Source: ZC4RG25 sp023428365 (GTDB lineage: Bacteria; Pseudomonadota; Alphaproteobacteria; Rhizobiales; Hyphomicrobiaceae). From it: DNA of 64,000 nt. Made by a program: the position numbers and the translations under genes. The notes under the pieces are model-generated. The model ran no database searches. It was not told the DNA's origin and saw only the letters and a list, made by a program, of their open reading frames with translations. Below are positions 1 to 8,601 of this stretch, piece by piece. The stretch's first letter is position 1, and every line of letters begins with the position of its first letter. The stretch spans positions 310,001 to 374,000 of the forward strand of contig JBNOAI010000003.1 in assembly GCA_050283925.1 (NCBI GenBank), given 5' to 3'.

Positions 1-227
1 GATGTCTTGACCTCATAGGCGAGCATACCGATGAAGTGCGCGCACCATATCGATGATCCGCAGGCGACAGCCGAAAGAAAAATCCAGCCAGCTTTCTGTA
101 GTCCGCCGCGAACGCGGGCCCGCTGGATCAAATCAAAAGCCACCCACGTGCCGGACACACAGATAGCTGCTGCCAGCAGAACCAACCAAAGGTTGTGTTC
201 CGTGGCGATGCACGAAATCACACGCAT
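1..227 (-). CDS. MHYT-domain signalling protein, N-terminal fragment cut by the window edge
   Basis: An open minus-strand frame begins at the ATG at 227-225 and runs off the left edge after 75 codons. The start reads MRVISCIATEHNLW, followed by a hydrophobic segment (about residues 13-33), a basic linker, a second hydrophobic segment and HFIGMLAYEV. This matches the opening of MHYT sensor proteins, whose signature is Met-His-Tyr-Thr-like residues at the ends of membrane helices. In the family the MHYT unit usually precedes GGDEF and/or EAL domains, or a histidine kinase. The output domain lies outside the window, so the activity is unknown. A role in sensing a small ligand at the inner membrane is family knowledge. 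Confidence 0.75.
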   Translation of the reverse strand, partial: MRVISCIATEHNLWLVLLAAAICVSGTWVAFDLIQRARVRGGLQKAGWIFLSAVACGSSIWCAHFIGMLAYEVKT

Positions 228-471
228 TTCAAAATTACCCCCCAACAAGGCGCCCACGGAAATTCCGCAGTCACCCACCCGCGATCACTATGCTGCAATC
301 GCGGTAAACAATCTCTTGAACCATGCGCCGTCTGATGATTTTGCACCGCACCATGCATTCGGCCTTCTTGAACGAGCCAGGGCCTCAGTCGTGGGGGCTG
401 GTGGGACTTGTCGGATTGGTCCGGCCGTGCAAAGTGATCGGAAATTAGGCGCTTTAGGCAGGACTGGACTT

Positions 472-861
472 ATGAAGCTTATCAATCACGAAACCCAGGG
501 CGTGGAAGACTGGCGGCAGGGTGTGGCCACGCGCATGATCGCGTCCGCTGAGAACGGCTCAGTCCAGCTGTGCATTTTCGACCAGTACTGCGAGCCGGGC
601 CTAGGCGCGCCGACGCATCTGCATGCCGTCGAGGAACTGCTGACGGTTGTTGGGGGCCGCGCCAAGATCTGGGTCGGCGATGATGAAGTCGAGGTTGGCG
701 CCGGCAATTCTGTTCTCATCCCTGCGGGCACCAAGCACGGTTTCCGCAACATTGAGAAAGAGGGCCTGTTGCATATGCGCGCCACTCTGGCGGCTTGCAT
801 TTTCGAGGCAACTTACGATGACCGCGCCGAGATGTCGCGGCGCTATGTCCCTCAGCGGTAG
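472..861 (+). CDS. small single-domain cupin protein
   Basis: This 129-residue protein is one cupin barrel. Motif 1 is visible as GAPTHLHAVEELLTVVGG (two His and one Glu as metal ligands). Motif 2 is GNSVLIPAGTKHGFRN (the third His). The frame is open further upstream to about position 31, but the ATG at 472 has AGGA at 460-463 with an 8-base spacer, and the upstream part looks non-coding. It sits between a divergent MHYT gene and the convergent Anbu operon, so it appears monocistronic. The complete ligand set suggests a metal-binding dioxygenase, isomerase or sensor-type cupin. The substrate cannot be read from the sequence. Confidence 0.85.
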   Translation: MKLINHETQGVEDWRQGVATRMIASAENGSVQLCIFDQYCEPGLGAPTHLHAVEELLTVVGGRAKIWVGDDEVEVGAGNSVLIPAGTKHGFRNIEKEGLLHMRATLAACIFEATYDDRAEMSRRYVPQR

Positions 862-928
862 TGCTGGGTTGGTCAGAGCTTAAACGACTTTAATATCGAA
901 AGTTCCCGGCGCGAACCTCGCGCCGGTG

Positions 929-1675
929 TCACTCTCCCGGGCCGTAAGGCGGACGGGGAATCCCCAGATGGGCATGGCGTAGCGCGTCCGACCACCGCTC
1001 TCGAAGGTCGTGAAAATAAGGCTCGCCCGCCTCGATCCGCCGGTTCACCTCGAAGGCCAGGGCATCCCGACGCAGCATTGCCACATCGACCGGCAGGCCG
1101 ACACCGAGGTTCGACCGGATCGTTGAATCCATCGAGATCAGCGCCAGCTTCAGCGCATCATAAAGATCGGTTTCATAAGTCACGGCACGGTCAAGGATCG
1201 GCTTGCCGTACTTGTGCTCACCGATCTGCAGGAACGGTGTATCGACGGTCGCCTCGATGAAATTGCCCGCCCGATAGAGCATGAACAACCGCGGATCCCG
1301 GCCTTTCATCTGTCCACCAAGCAGAATCGAGACATCAAACGCAGAGGCATGCTGCTCAATGGCGCTACCGTCCATCTCATAGACTTTGCGGATCGCCTGG
1401 CCGACGAGCTGTGCTGCCTGGAACATGCTGGTCTGGTCGATCAGCTTGCGGTTCTCGCCAGTCTCCGGATCGATCATTCCCTCGCGCAAGTGCGACAGGA
1501 TGGATTGGGTGATCGACAGATTGCCGGCCGTTGCCAAGGTCGCAACGAACTCACCGGGCCGCTGGAAGATGTGCAGCTTTCGAAACGTCGCGATGTTGTC
1601 GAGCCCCGCGTTGGTGCGGGTATCGGCCAGCATAACGAAGCCGTCGCGTACGAGAATTCCAACACAGTAGGTCAT
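929..1675 (-). CDS. Anbu, proteasome/HslV-like peptidase
   Basis: The 248-residue protein begins MTYCVGILV. After Met removal Thr1 would be the Ntn-hydrolase nucleophile, with Asp in LADTR and Lys in FRKL in the expected active-site positions. This is the layout of Anbu (ancestral beta subunit), a relative of HslV and the 20S beta subunit. It is the last gene of a four-gene minus-strand operon, 75 bases after the transglutaminase gene, with ATP-grasp and alpha-E genes upstream. That neighbourhood is the known Anbu context, proposed to make and process a peptide or amide-linked product. The natural substrate is not established. No ATPase partner gene (HslU type) is nearby. Confidence 0.9.
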   Translation of the reverse strand: MTYCVGILVRDGFVMLADTRTNAGLDNIATFRKLHIFQRPGEFVATLATAGNLSITQSILSHLREGMIDPETGENRKLIDQTSMFQAAQLVGQAIRKVYEMDGSAIEQHASAFDVSILLGGQMKGRDPRLFMLYRAGNFIEATVDTPFLQIGEHKYGKPILDRAVTYETDLYDALKLALISMDSTIRSNLGVGLPVDVAMLRRDALAFEVNRRIEAGEPYFHDLRERWSDALRHAHLGIPRPPYGPGE

Positions 1676-1750
1676 GGATTCAGTGATTCGATGCGCTCCC
1701 AGGCGGAGAAACTAAAACTGAACATAACGCACCGCCAGTGACAGAAAAGC

Positions 1751-2575
1751 TCATCCTTGCTTTATCGTGCGTCCCTGCTGAACTTGAACCTGGACGTTAA
1801 GCTTTTCGTCACCACCGCCGACCCGCGATCCTCGCACAGGAGCAGCGTCGAGATAGTCCAGCCCAACCGCCACGCGGCAATACCGATCCGTCGTGCACAT
1901 GCCGTGCGCTGGATCGAACGCGATCCACCCGATCCCCTGGAGATAGGCCTCCGCCCAGGCGTGCCCGGCATCCTGGTCGATACTGTCGGTGCGCAGGAAA
2001 TAGCCGCCGACGTAGCGGGCCGGAACGCCGATCGACCGCGCACAGGCGACAAAGATGTGAGCGAAATCCTGGCAGACGCCATGGCCCGCGGTGAATGCCT
2101 CGCCCGCGGGCGTCGCCGATGTCGTCATGCCGGGTGCGAACCGCATATCGCTGTGAAGGCCAACCATCATCGCGTGCATGGACGCCAGCCGGTCTCCGCC
2201 CTCTCCCGTCAACACGTCGCGGGCGAACCGACGCATATCCGGCGTGCATTCCGTGAGCCGGGTCTCGCGCAGATAAAGCGGCGTCGGCATCCGCTCCAGC
2301 GTGCCACGCATAACGCCGCCGGTGTCGACCGTATCAACCTCGCCGTCGATCATGACATGGACCGTCTCAACCGGCCCGTCCATGAACAGCGTGTGCGTGA
2401 TGTTGCCGAATGCGTCCTCACCCTTTTCCAAACGCGTATCGGCATCCACTTCCACACGCCAGCGTCGCACGAACAACCCCTCGTACGAACGCGGCATCAT
2501 GCGCAGGATCTGGATCGCGTACCGCGCCGCCGGCGTGTAGTCGTAGGTTGTCTCATGGCGGATGCGCAGACGCAC
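1751..2575 (-). CDS. transglutaminase-like cysteine peptidase of the ATP-grasp/alpha-E/Anbu operon
   Basis: The protein has 274 residues from a GTG start at 2575-2573, which has a GGGAG ribosome site just upstream. A longer open frame to 2803 exists but overlaps the preceding gene deeply and is not needed. An N-terminal beta-rich region (VRLRIRHETTYDY) precedes a transglutaminase core. The core shows the catalytic Cys in GHGVCQDFAH, the His in DAGHAWAEAY and the Asp in IAFDPAHG, so the papain-like triad is complete. It starts 14 bases after the alpha-E stop. Family members act as amidases, proteases or cross-linking enzymes. Here it probably works on the product of the neighbouring ATP-grasp ligase. 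Confidence 0.9.
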   Translation of the reverse strand: MRLRIRHETTYDYTPAARYAIQILRMMPRSYEGLFVRRWRVEVDADTRLEKGEDAFGNITHTLFMDGPVETVHVMIDGEVDTVDTGGVMRGTLERMPTPLYLRETRLTECTPDMRRFARDVLTGEGGDRLASMHAMMVGLHSDMRFAPGMTTSATPAGEAFTAGHGVCQDFAHIFVACARSIGVPARYVGGYFLRTDSIDQDAGHAWAEAYLQGIGWIAFDPAHGMCTTDRYCRVAVGLDYLDAAPVRGSRVGGGDEKLNVQVQVQQGRTIKQG

Positions 2576-2589
2576 GGGCGCGCTCCCGG

Positions 2590-3531
2590 TTACGACAGAT
2601 ACTGCTCGGCAATCGCCGAGCCGAGCCGATTGTTCTCGGCGATGAAGTCGGTCAGGAATTCGTGCAGGCCGCCCTGGAAGATGCTGTCGATGTTCGCGTT
2701 CTCCATACGGGCCAGCGTCGACCGCGAAATACGCTGCGCGGCGCCCTGCCGGCCATACGCTTCGGCCAGTTGATCCAGATACGTGTTGATCGACTCGCAG
2801 CACGAAATCAACGAGCGGGGCTGCTCCTTACGCAATATCATAAAATCAGCGACCAGCCATGGCCGTACGTTCTCGCGATACACCCAATGGAACGACGTCA
2901 GCGCCGATACTGAACGCAAGATCGACGACCATTGGAAATAGTCGAGCCCGCCGCCGACCTGCTCCTTATCCGGCAGTAGCACGTGATACTTCACATCGAT
3001 CAGACGGGCGATGCTGTCCGAGCGCTCGAGTAATGTCCCGAGCCGCTGGAAATAAAAGTGATCGGTGCGCAGCATGGTCCGATAGGCTGCGCCGTCGAAG
3101 CGCAGTGACGCCTCCTTGACCAGCGTCAAGATCCGGCTGAGGCGGGCGGGCGTCGGTGATTTCAAGTCGATGCCCTGCAGCTCATGCCATGCGCCGTTGA
3201 TGATCTCCCACATCTCGCCGGTCATCGCAGTACGGACGGCCCGCGCGTTGGTACGGGCGATTTCGATGCACGCCTTGATCGACGACGGGTTCGCTTCGGA
3301 CGCAACGATGAAGTCGATGACGTTCTCGCGCGTGACTTCGTCGTAAACCTGCTTGAACGTCTCGGTGCAGGCCGCCGTCGAAACAGCCGACTCCCATTCA
3401 TTCGATACACCCGCGTAGGCAGACGGCAGAACAGCAAGCCGCTGCGCGAGGTCCAGGATACGCGCGAGATTTTCTGCCCGCTCAATGTAGCGTGAAAGCC
3501 AGTAGAGACTGTCGGCGGTGCGTGAAAGCAT
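2590..3531 (-). CDS. alpha-E domain protein
   Basis: A 313-residue, largely alpha-helical protein starting MLSRTADSLYWLSRYIERAENLAR. The opening pattern with aromatic and Tyr-Ile-Glu-Arg residues is the hallmark of the alpha-E (formerly DUF403) family. It lies 2 bases after the ATP-grasp gene and 14 before the transglutaminase gene, so it is translationally coupled within the operon. No catalytic residues are known for the family. It is thought to cooperate with the circularly permuted ATP-grasp protein in forming an amide or peptide bond. Length and order match the standard arrangement. Confidence 0.88.
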   Translation of the reverse strand: MLSRTADSLYWLSRYIERAENLARILDLAQRLAVLPSAYAGVSNEWESAVSTAACTETFKQVYDEVTRENVIDFIVASEANPSSIKACIEIARTNARAVRTAMTGEMWEIINGAWHELQGIDLKSPTPARLSRILTLVKEASLRFDGAAYRTMLRTDHFYFQRLGTLLERSDSIARLIDVKYHVLLPDKEQVGGGLDYFQWSSILRSVSALTSFHWVYRENVRPWLVADFMILRKEQPRSLISCCESINTYLDQLAEAYGRQGAAQRISRSTLARMENANIDSIFQGGLHEFLTDFIAENNRLGSAIAEQYLS

Positions 3532-3533
3532 GG

Positions 3534-4949
3534 TCAGGCCTCCACCACCCAGGTGTCCTTGGTACCGCCGCCCTGCGAGGAATTGACGACCAGCGATCCT
3601 TCGGTGAGCGCCACGCGGGTGAGGCCACCCGGCACCACCCGGACCTTATCGGCCCCGCATAGCACGTAGGGTCTCAAATCGACGTGGCGTGGCGCGAGAC
3701 CAGAGTTCACGAAGCACGGCACTGTCGACAGCGATAACGTGGGCTGCGCAATGAACGCCTCGGGCTGTGCCTTGATCCGCTCAGCGTAGGCTTTGCATTG
3801 CTCGCGCGTCGCATGCGGTCCGACGAGCATCCCATAGCCGCCCGAACCATCGACTTCCTTGACGACCAGGCTTGCCAGATTGGCGAGGACGTACTTCAGA
3901 GCATCCGGCTCACGGCAGCGCCAAGTCGGAACGTTCTTCAGCAGCGGTTCTTCGCCAAAGTAGAATTTCACAATTTCCGGCATGTAGCTGTAGATGGCCT
4001 TGTCATCCGCCACGCCGGTGCCGACCGCATTCGAGATCGTCACGTTTCCGGCGCGATAGGCCGAAATCAATCCCGGCACCCCCAGCATGGATGCTGGATT
4101 GAACGTCATCGGGTCGAGGAATTCGTCGTCCACACGCCGGTAGATGACGTCAACCCGTTGGGGACCTTCGGTCGTGCGCATGTAGACGACGTTATTGCGC
4201 ACAAACAAATCGCGGCCTTCGACAAGTTCGACACCCATTTTATCGGCGAGAAACGAGTGTTCGTAGTAGGCCGAGTTAAACTGCCCCGGCGTCAGCAGAA
4301 CGACCGTCGGTTCCCGTGGTGCGGTGCGTGGCGCCACCGAACGCAGCGTCGCGAGCAGATCGTCCGTATAATTATCGACCGGCGCGATCTTGAGGCGGCT
4401 GAACAGCTCGGGGAACAACCGCATCATCGCTTCGCGGTTTTCCAGCATGTAGGACACGCCGGACGGGACGCGGGCGTTATCCTCCAGCACGTAGAAGGAG
4501 TCTTCGTCGACGCGGACCACGTCGATTCCGGCGATATGTACATGGATACCGCCCGGTGGCGTGATGCGTGTCATCTCGGGCTCGAAACCGGGGTTCTGCA
4601 GCACGAGATCTTCAGGGATTAACCCTGCGCGCACGATCTCCCGGCTGCCATACACATCGGCGATGAACGCGTTGAGCGCCTTGACGCGCTGCTCCAATCC
4701 TTTTGCCAGTATCGCCCATTCGCCGGACGTGAGAATTCGCGGAATGATATCGAACGGGATCAGCCGTTCCGTCCCTTGCGCATCGCCGTAGACGTTGAAC
4801 GTGATGCCGATACGCCGGAAGAAATGCTCGGCCTCAAGCTTCCGGTTCGCCAGCACGTCGGCGGGCGTCTCGCTGAGCCAGCGCTCAAGGGCTTCATAGC
4901 CGGGCCGGATCGTGTCTCCGCCCCCACGCATTTCATCGAACTTGCTCAC
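3534..4949 (-). CDS. circularly permuted ATP-grasp protein
   Basis: A 471-residue protein beginning with GTG at 4949; the ATG at 4931-4929 (codon 7) is an alternative, and neither has a strong ribosome site. It is of the circularly permuted ATP-grasp family (DUF404/DUF407). Visible features include GGIHVHIAGIDVVR, VLEDNARVPSGVSYMLENR and the C-terminal glycine-rich loop region VKEVDGSGGYGMLVG, probably the nucleotide-binding hand. ATP-grasp enzymes couple ATP hydrolysis to carboxylate-amine ligation. This gene leads the operon with alpha-E, transglutaminase and Anbu genes, so it is the likely synthetic step of an uncharacterised peptide-type metabolite or protein tag. The upstream 250 bases are shared with a divergent SDR gene. 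Confidence 0.9.
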   Translation of the reverse strand: MSKFDEMRGGGDTIRPGYEALERWLSETPADVLANRKLEAEHFFRRIGITFNVYGDAQGTERLIPFDIIPRILTSGEWAILAKGLEQRVKALNAFIADVYGSREIVRAGLIPEDLVLQNPGFEPEMTRITPPGGIHVHIAGIDVVRVDEDSFYVLEDNARVPSGVSYMLENREAMMRLFPELFSRLKIAPVDNYTDDLLATLRSVAPRTAPREPTVVLLTPGQFNSAYYEHSFLADKMGVELVEGRDLFVRNNVVYMRTTEGPQRVDVIYRRVDDEFLDPMTFNPASMLGVPGLISAYRAGNVTISNAVGTGVADDKAIYSYMPEIVKFYFGEEPLLKNVPTWRCREPDALKYVLANLASLVVKEVDGSGGYGMLVGPHATREQCKAYAERIKAQPEAFIAQPTLSLSTVPCFVNSGLAPRHVDLRPYVLCGADKVRVVPGGLTRVALTEGSLVVNSSQGGGTKDTWVVEA

Positions 4950-5197
4950 GCTCGTTCTTGAAACTCCCTGGTTCGTTGCATCCCTTCAAGCAAGCGTGTC
5001 GCAAGTCGAGGCATCCGACAAGCACGCTTTTCTGTTCACGGTCAATTTCTGGGCATGTGCTCGGAAAATATGCGCCCATTGTCTGTCCGCCTGCCGAATT
5101 CGAGGGCATTCATTCGACGGCTGGGCCGACGGGGATCACCGAGATCGGTCGAGCGTTTTCGAATGAGCTGAAGCTCTTGAGGAAGGACACAAATCTC

Positions 5198-5992
5198 ATG
5201 CGCATTGATCTTTCGGGAACAACGGCCATCGTCACCGGCTCAACCGCGGGCATCGGCTTCGCTAGCGCCAAGGGCTTAGCTCGATCGGGAGCGCGCGTGA
5301 TCCTCAGCGGTCGCACTCAAGACGCGGTCGACGCGGCGCTTACAAGGTTGAAGGGCGACGTTCCCGCTGCAGAGCTCTCAGGCTTTGCCGGAGATCTTGG
5401 TACGGCCGCGGGCTGCGAGGCTTTGATCAAAACTCATCCGACTTGCGATATCCTGGTCAACAACCTCGGCATCTTCGGTCCGAAGGATTTCTTCGAGATT
5501 CCGGATAGTGAGTGGGACAAATTCTTCGAGGTCAACATCATGTCCGGGGTGCGTCTGTCGCGCGCTTATGCCCCTGGAATGGTGAAAAAGGGCTGGGGTC
5601 GTATCCTGTTTCTAGCGTCGGAGTCGGGCCTGAATATCCCCGCCGACATGATCCATTACGGCATGACGAAAACCGCCGTAATGTCGATTGCGCGCGGCTT
5701 GGCCAAGCGCCTTGCTGGCACTGGCGTAACCGTCAATTCCATCCTTCCCGGCCCCACGCTGACGGAGGGCGTCGCGGAGATGTTGAAGGATAAGATCGCA
5801 CAGAGCGGCAAAACGCTGGAGGAGGCGGGGGTCGCATTCGTACTTGCGGAGCGCCCGACCTCAATTCTCAGGCGCCCGGCTACGGTGGATGAAGTGGCGA
5901 ACATGATCGTCTATGCGGCGTCTCGCGAGGCTTCAGCGACGACAGGAGCGGCGCTCCGTGTGGATGGTGGCGTCGTCGATACGATCGCTTGA
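5198..5992 (+). CDS. short-chain dehydrogenase/reductase (SDR)
   Basis: A 264-residue classical SDR. The cofactor loop is TGSTAGIG (about residues 12-19). The structural motif is NNLG, a variant of NNAG. The catalytic Ser lies in LASESG and Tyr/Lys in YGMTK. The start ATG at 5198 is preceded by a strong GAGGAAGGA site at 5179-5187; the frame is open to 4958 but that region has no ribosome site and lies in the divergent promoter. It is probably NAD(P)H dependent; the substrate is unknown. It is the first plus-strand gene after the ATP-grasp operon and is followed after 116 bases by a TPP enzyme gene. Confidence 0.87.
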   Translation: MRIDLSGTTAIVTGSTAGIGFASAKGLARSGARVILSGRTQDAVDAALTRLKGDVPAAELSGFAGDLGTAAGCEALIKTHPTCDILVNNLGIFGPKDFFEIPDSEWDKFFEVNIMSGVRLSRAYAPGMVKKGWGRILFLASESGLNIPADMIHYGMTKTAVMSIARGLAKRLAGTGVTVNSILPGPTLTEGVAEMLKDKIAQSGKTLEEAGVAFVLAERPTSILRRPATVDEVANMIVYAASREASATTGAALRVDGGVVDTIA

Positions 5993-6108
5993 GCGGCGAC
6001 CTGCTGCTTTCGGACCAAAGGCCATTTCCGATGCTGAATAGCTTATAGCCTCGGAGTAGGATCATACGGATTTGCTGCCGGACGACGCACCGCCGAAGGA
6101 CCAAAGCC

Positions 6109-7677
6109 ATGAGCGACTCTCAACCGGAGACGATGAACGGCGCCGAGAGCCTTGTTCGCACCCTCGTCGCAGGCGGCGTCGATGTCTGCTTTGCCAATCC
6201 CGGCACATCCGAGATGCATTTCGTGGCCGCGCTCGATCGGGTCGAGGGAATGCGTTGTGTGCTGGCGCTGTTCGAGGGCGTGGCAACCGGTGCTGCGGAT
6301 GGCTATGCGCGTATGGCGGACAAGCCCGCCGCGACGCTGCTGCATCTCGGTCCTGGCCTGGCGAACGGCCTGGCCAATCTCCACAACGCGATGAAGTCGT
6401 CGACGCCGATCGTCAATGTGGTCGGCGATCATGCGACCTGGCATCGCGCTTATGATGCGCCGCTGACGTCGGACATCGAAACAGCCGCCAAACCATTCTC
6501 CACCTGGGTCCGTACATCGCCGGATGCGAAGTCAGTCGCAGCCGACGGTGCGGCCGCTATTGCAGCGGCGCGCACACCTCCCGGCGGTGTTGCGACGTTG
6601 ATCCTTCCCGGCGATACAGCCTGGGAGGCCGCAGATGGAATCGCGCGGGTTCCGCCGATCCCGCAGCGGCAACGCGTTTCCGAGCAAGCCGTTACCAATG
6701 CAGCCAAAGTTCTCCGATCTGGCGAACCCGTCTTACTCCTGATCACAGGCCCGGCTTTACGCGATCACGGACTGCGACTCGCAAGCCAGATCGTCAAGAA
6801 GACCGGTGCGCGGCTATTGGCGCAAACCTTCAACGCCCGGATGCAGCGCGGCGCGGGGCGCGTCGCCATCGATCGGATCCCTTATCCCGTCGACATGGCG
6901 GTCGAAACTTTGCGCGGCGTAAAACACATCATCCTGGCAGGATCGAAAACGCCGGTTGCGTTCTTTGCCTATCCCAACAAGCCGAGCCTGCTGGCGCAGC
7001 CGGATACGCAGTTCCACGTTTTGGCACGTCCGGAGGAGGACGTCGTTCATGCGCTCGAATGGCTAGCCGATGAACTCGGGGCACGGACGATTGCTCCCGA
7101 CGTCTCAGAACTCGCACCCGCCCCTCCGGCCAAAGGCGCGATCACCGCAGCCGCAATTGCGCAGTCGCTCAGTGCCTACATTCCGGAAAACGGCATCGTT
7201 ATCGATGAGGGCGTCAGCACCGGACGCGGGTTCTTTCCGATGACATGGAAATCGCAGCCCCATGATTGGTTACAGAACATGGGCGGCTCCATTGGCATCG
7301 GTCCGCCCATGGCCACCGGCGCCGCCATCGCCTGTCCGGATCGGAAAGTGCTCGCGCTGCAGGCGGACGGATCGTTCATGTACACGCTGCAGGCCTTGTG
7401 GACCCAGGCCCGAGAAAATCTCGACATCACCACGCTGGTCTTTGCCAACCGGTCCTATGCCATTCTGCGGCACGAGCTTGCCAATGTCGGCGCGCGCAAT
7501 GTGGGCCGCAAAGCGCTCGATATGATGGACCTCACCCGGCCAACGCTCGACTGGGTGGCATTGGCACGCGGCATGGGCGTGGATGGCGTGCGCGCCGAGA
7601 CGATGGAACAGCTCAACGCAGGTTTGGAACGCGGGCTCGCAACGCCAGGACCGTTTGTCGTCGAGGCGGTGATTTAG
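6109..7677 (+). CDS. acetolactate synthase large subunit-like TPP-dependent enzyme
   Basis: A 522-residue protein with the three-domain TPP enzyme fold. The N-terminal PYR domain carries the cofactor-activating Glu56 in FEGVATGAADGYARM. The middle region is the central nucleotide-type domain. The C-terminal PP domain has ADGSFMYTLQALW followed by NRSYAI, the Mg-TPP binding motif. At 522 residues it is shorter than biosynthetic IlvB. No ilvN regulatory subunit gene follows, so it is more likely a catabolic 2-keto acid decarboxylase or carboligase (benzoylformate decarboxylase/MdlC-like) than a valine-pathway enzyme. The stop overlaps the convergent metallophosphoesterase stop by 4 bases. Substrate unresolved. 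Confidence 0.85.
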   Translation: MSDSQPETMNGAESLVRTLVAGGVDVCFANPGTSEMHFVAALDRVEGMRCVLALFEGVATGAADGYARMADKPAATLLHLGPGLANGLANLHNAMKSSTPIVNVVGDHATWHRAYDAPLTSDIETAAKPFSTWVRTSPDAKSVAADGAAAIAAARTPPGGVATLILPGDTAWEAADGIARVPPIPQRQRVSEQAVTNAAKVLRSGEPVLLLITGPALRDHGLRLASQIVKKTGARLLAQTFNARMQRGAGRVAIDRIPYPVDMAVETLRGVKHIILAGSKTPVAFFAYPNKPSLLAQPDTQFHVLARPEEDVVHALEWLADELGARTIAPDVSELAPAPPAKGAITAAAIAQSLSAYIPENGIVIDEGVSTGRGFFPMTWKSQPHDWLQNMGGSIGIGPPMATGAAIACPDRKVLALQADGSFMYTLQALWTQARENLDITTLVFANRSYAILRHELANVGARNVGRKALDMMDLTRPTLDWVALARGMGVDGVRAETMEQLNAGLERGLATPGPFVVEAVI

Positions 7678-8543
7678 GATTCAGCCTCTACGGTTGCGAG
7701 GCGTGCATGTGATGGCAATTTGAGCCGGATCGACTTCGGTCGCAGCCGGTTTCCAGTCGCATCCCGCTCCGTGGGCGGAAAGATGTCCAGGCTCGGCCAC
7801 AGGCCCGTGATCAATGTGCGCGCGTAGCCATCGGCATGCCCCGCGCGGCGCAGATTGGCCGCCGCAGTCTGATAGTCGTAGGCGAGGCGACGCGTCTGCA
7901 ATCGTACGCTGTCGCCGTCCGTACTGATCACCCCGTACCAGACTTCGGGCGTTCCATCGTTGGCCGGCATTCCAATCACGCCGGGATTGAACCAGAGGCC
8001 GCCATTGAGCCGCTCAACAAACGGCACGCCGGCATGACCGCCGATGACGATATCGCAGTCGGCCCGCACAAACTCCTCGGCCAACGCATCATGTTCCGAA
8101 GCAAAGAGGAAACGATTGATTTGCGAGACACCGCCGTGAACAACGCGAAGCCGCAGACCCGCGTATTCCGCGAGCAGCGTCTTAGGCAGCCCAGCCATCC
8201 AGGAACGGCTGGCGTCGCTCACTCGACTGTTTGCGAATGGATACCAGCCTTTCGCCAACAGATCGCATTCGCTGCCCGGTTCGAAGCCGCAGGCGCAATC
8301 GGCGGCCGCTTCGGCGAGCTGTTCTTCGCAATTTCCGGCAATAACATGAATGCCCCAATCGCGAATGAGAGCGGTCGTCTCTTCCGGCTCAGCGCAATAG
8401 GCCACCACATCACCGGTACAGATGATCCGTTCAGGGCCGATGCCGAGGCGCTCCGCTTCGGCCTTCATCGCCTCCGTCGCCCGCAGATTGGAATACGGCC
8501 CACCGAAGACGATCAGAGGCGCATCGGACGAGAACGTCAACAC
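7674..8543 (-). CDS. metallophosphoesterase-family protein with a degenerate first metal motif
   Basis: A 289-residue calcineurin-like phosphoesterase fold. Motifs GDVVAY, GNCEEQ, VHGG and GGHAGVPF are in order and would supply metal ligands. The usual first motif Asp-x-His is replaced: the N-terminus reads IVFGGPYSNLRAT, with Gly and Tyr at the positions normally holding Asp and His. The C-terminal part (SVRLQTRRLAYDYQTAA) is typical of YfcE/MJ0936-like relatives. It may therefore be a mono-metal enzyme, have altered specificity, or be inactive. It is convergent with the TPP gene and shares no obvious operon partner except the downstream-oriented DUF262 gene behind it. Confidence 0.82.
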   Translation of the reverse strand: MLTFSSDAPLIVFGGPYSNLRATEAMKAEAERLGIGPERIICTGDVVAYCAEPEETTALIRDWGIHVIAGNCEEQLAEAAADCACGFEPGSECDLLAKGWYPFANSRVSDASRSWMAGLPKTLLAEYAGLRLRVVHGGVSQINRFLFASEHDALAEEFVRADCDIVIGGHAGVPFVERLNGGLWFNPGVIGMPANDGTPEVWYGVISTDGDSVRLQTRRLAYDYQTAAANLRRAGHADGYARTLITGLWPSLDIFPPTERDATGNRLRPKSIRLKLPSHARLATVEAES

Positions 8544-8601
8544 ATCGAGAACTCCCGCGGCTCAGGTGCGAACTGTCTCGCCAGCATTGAGCCGGCACAA
8601 G

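Noticed and set aside
31..471. Upstream extension of the cupin gene frame
   Set aside because: The extension has no cupin similarity, overlaps the divergent MHYT gene, and the ATG at 472 has a ribosome site.
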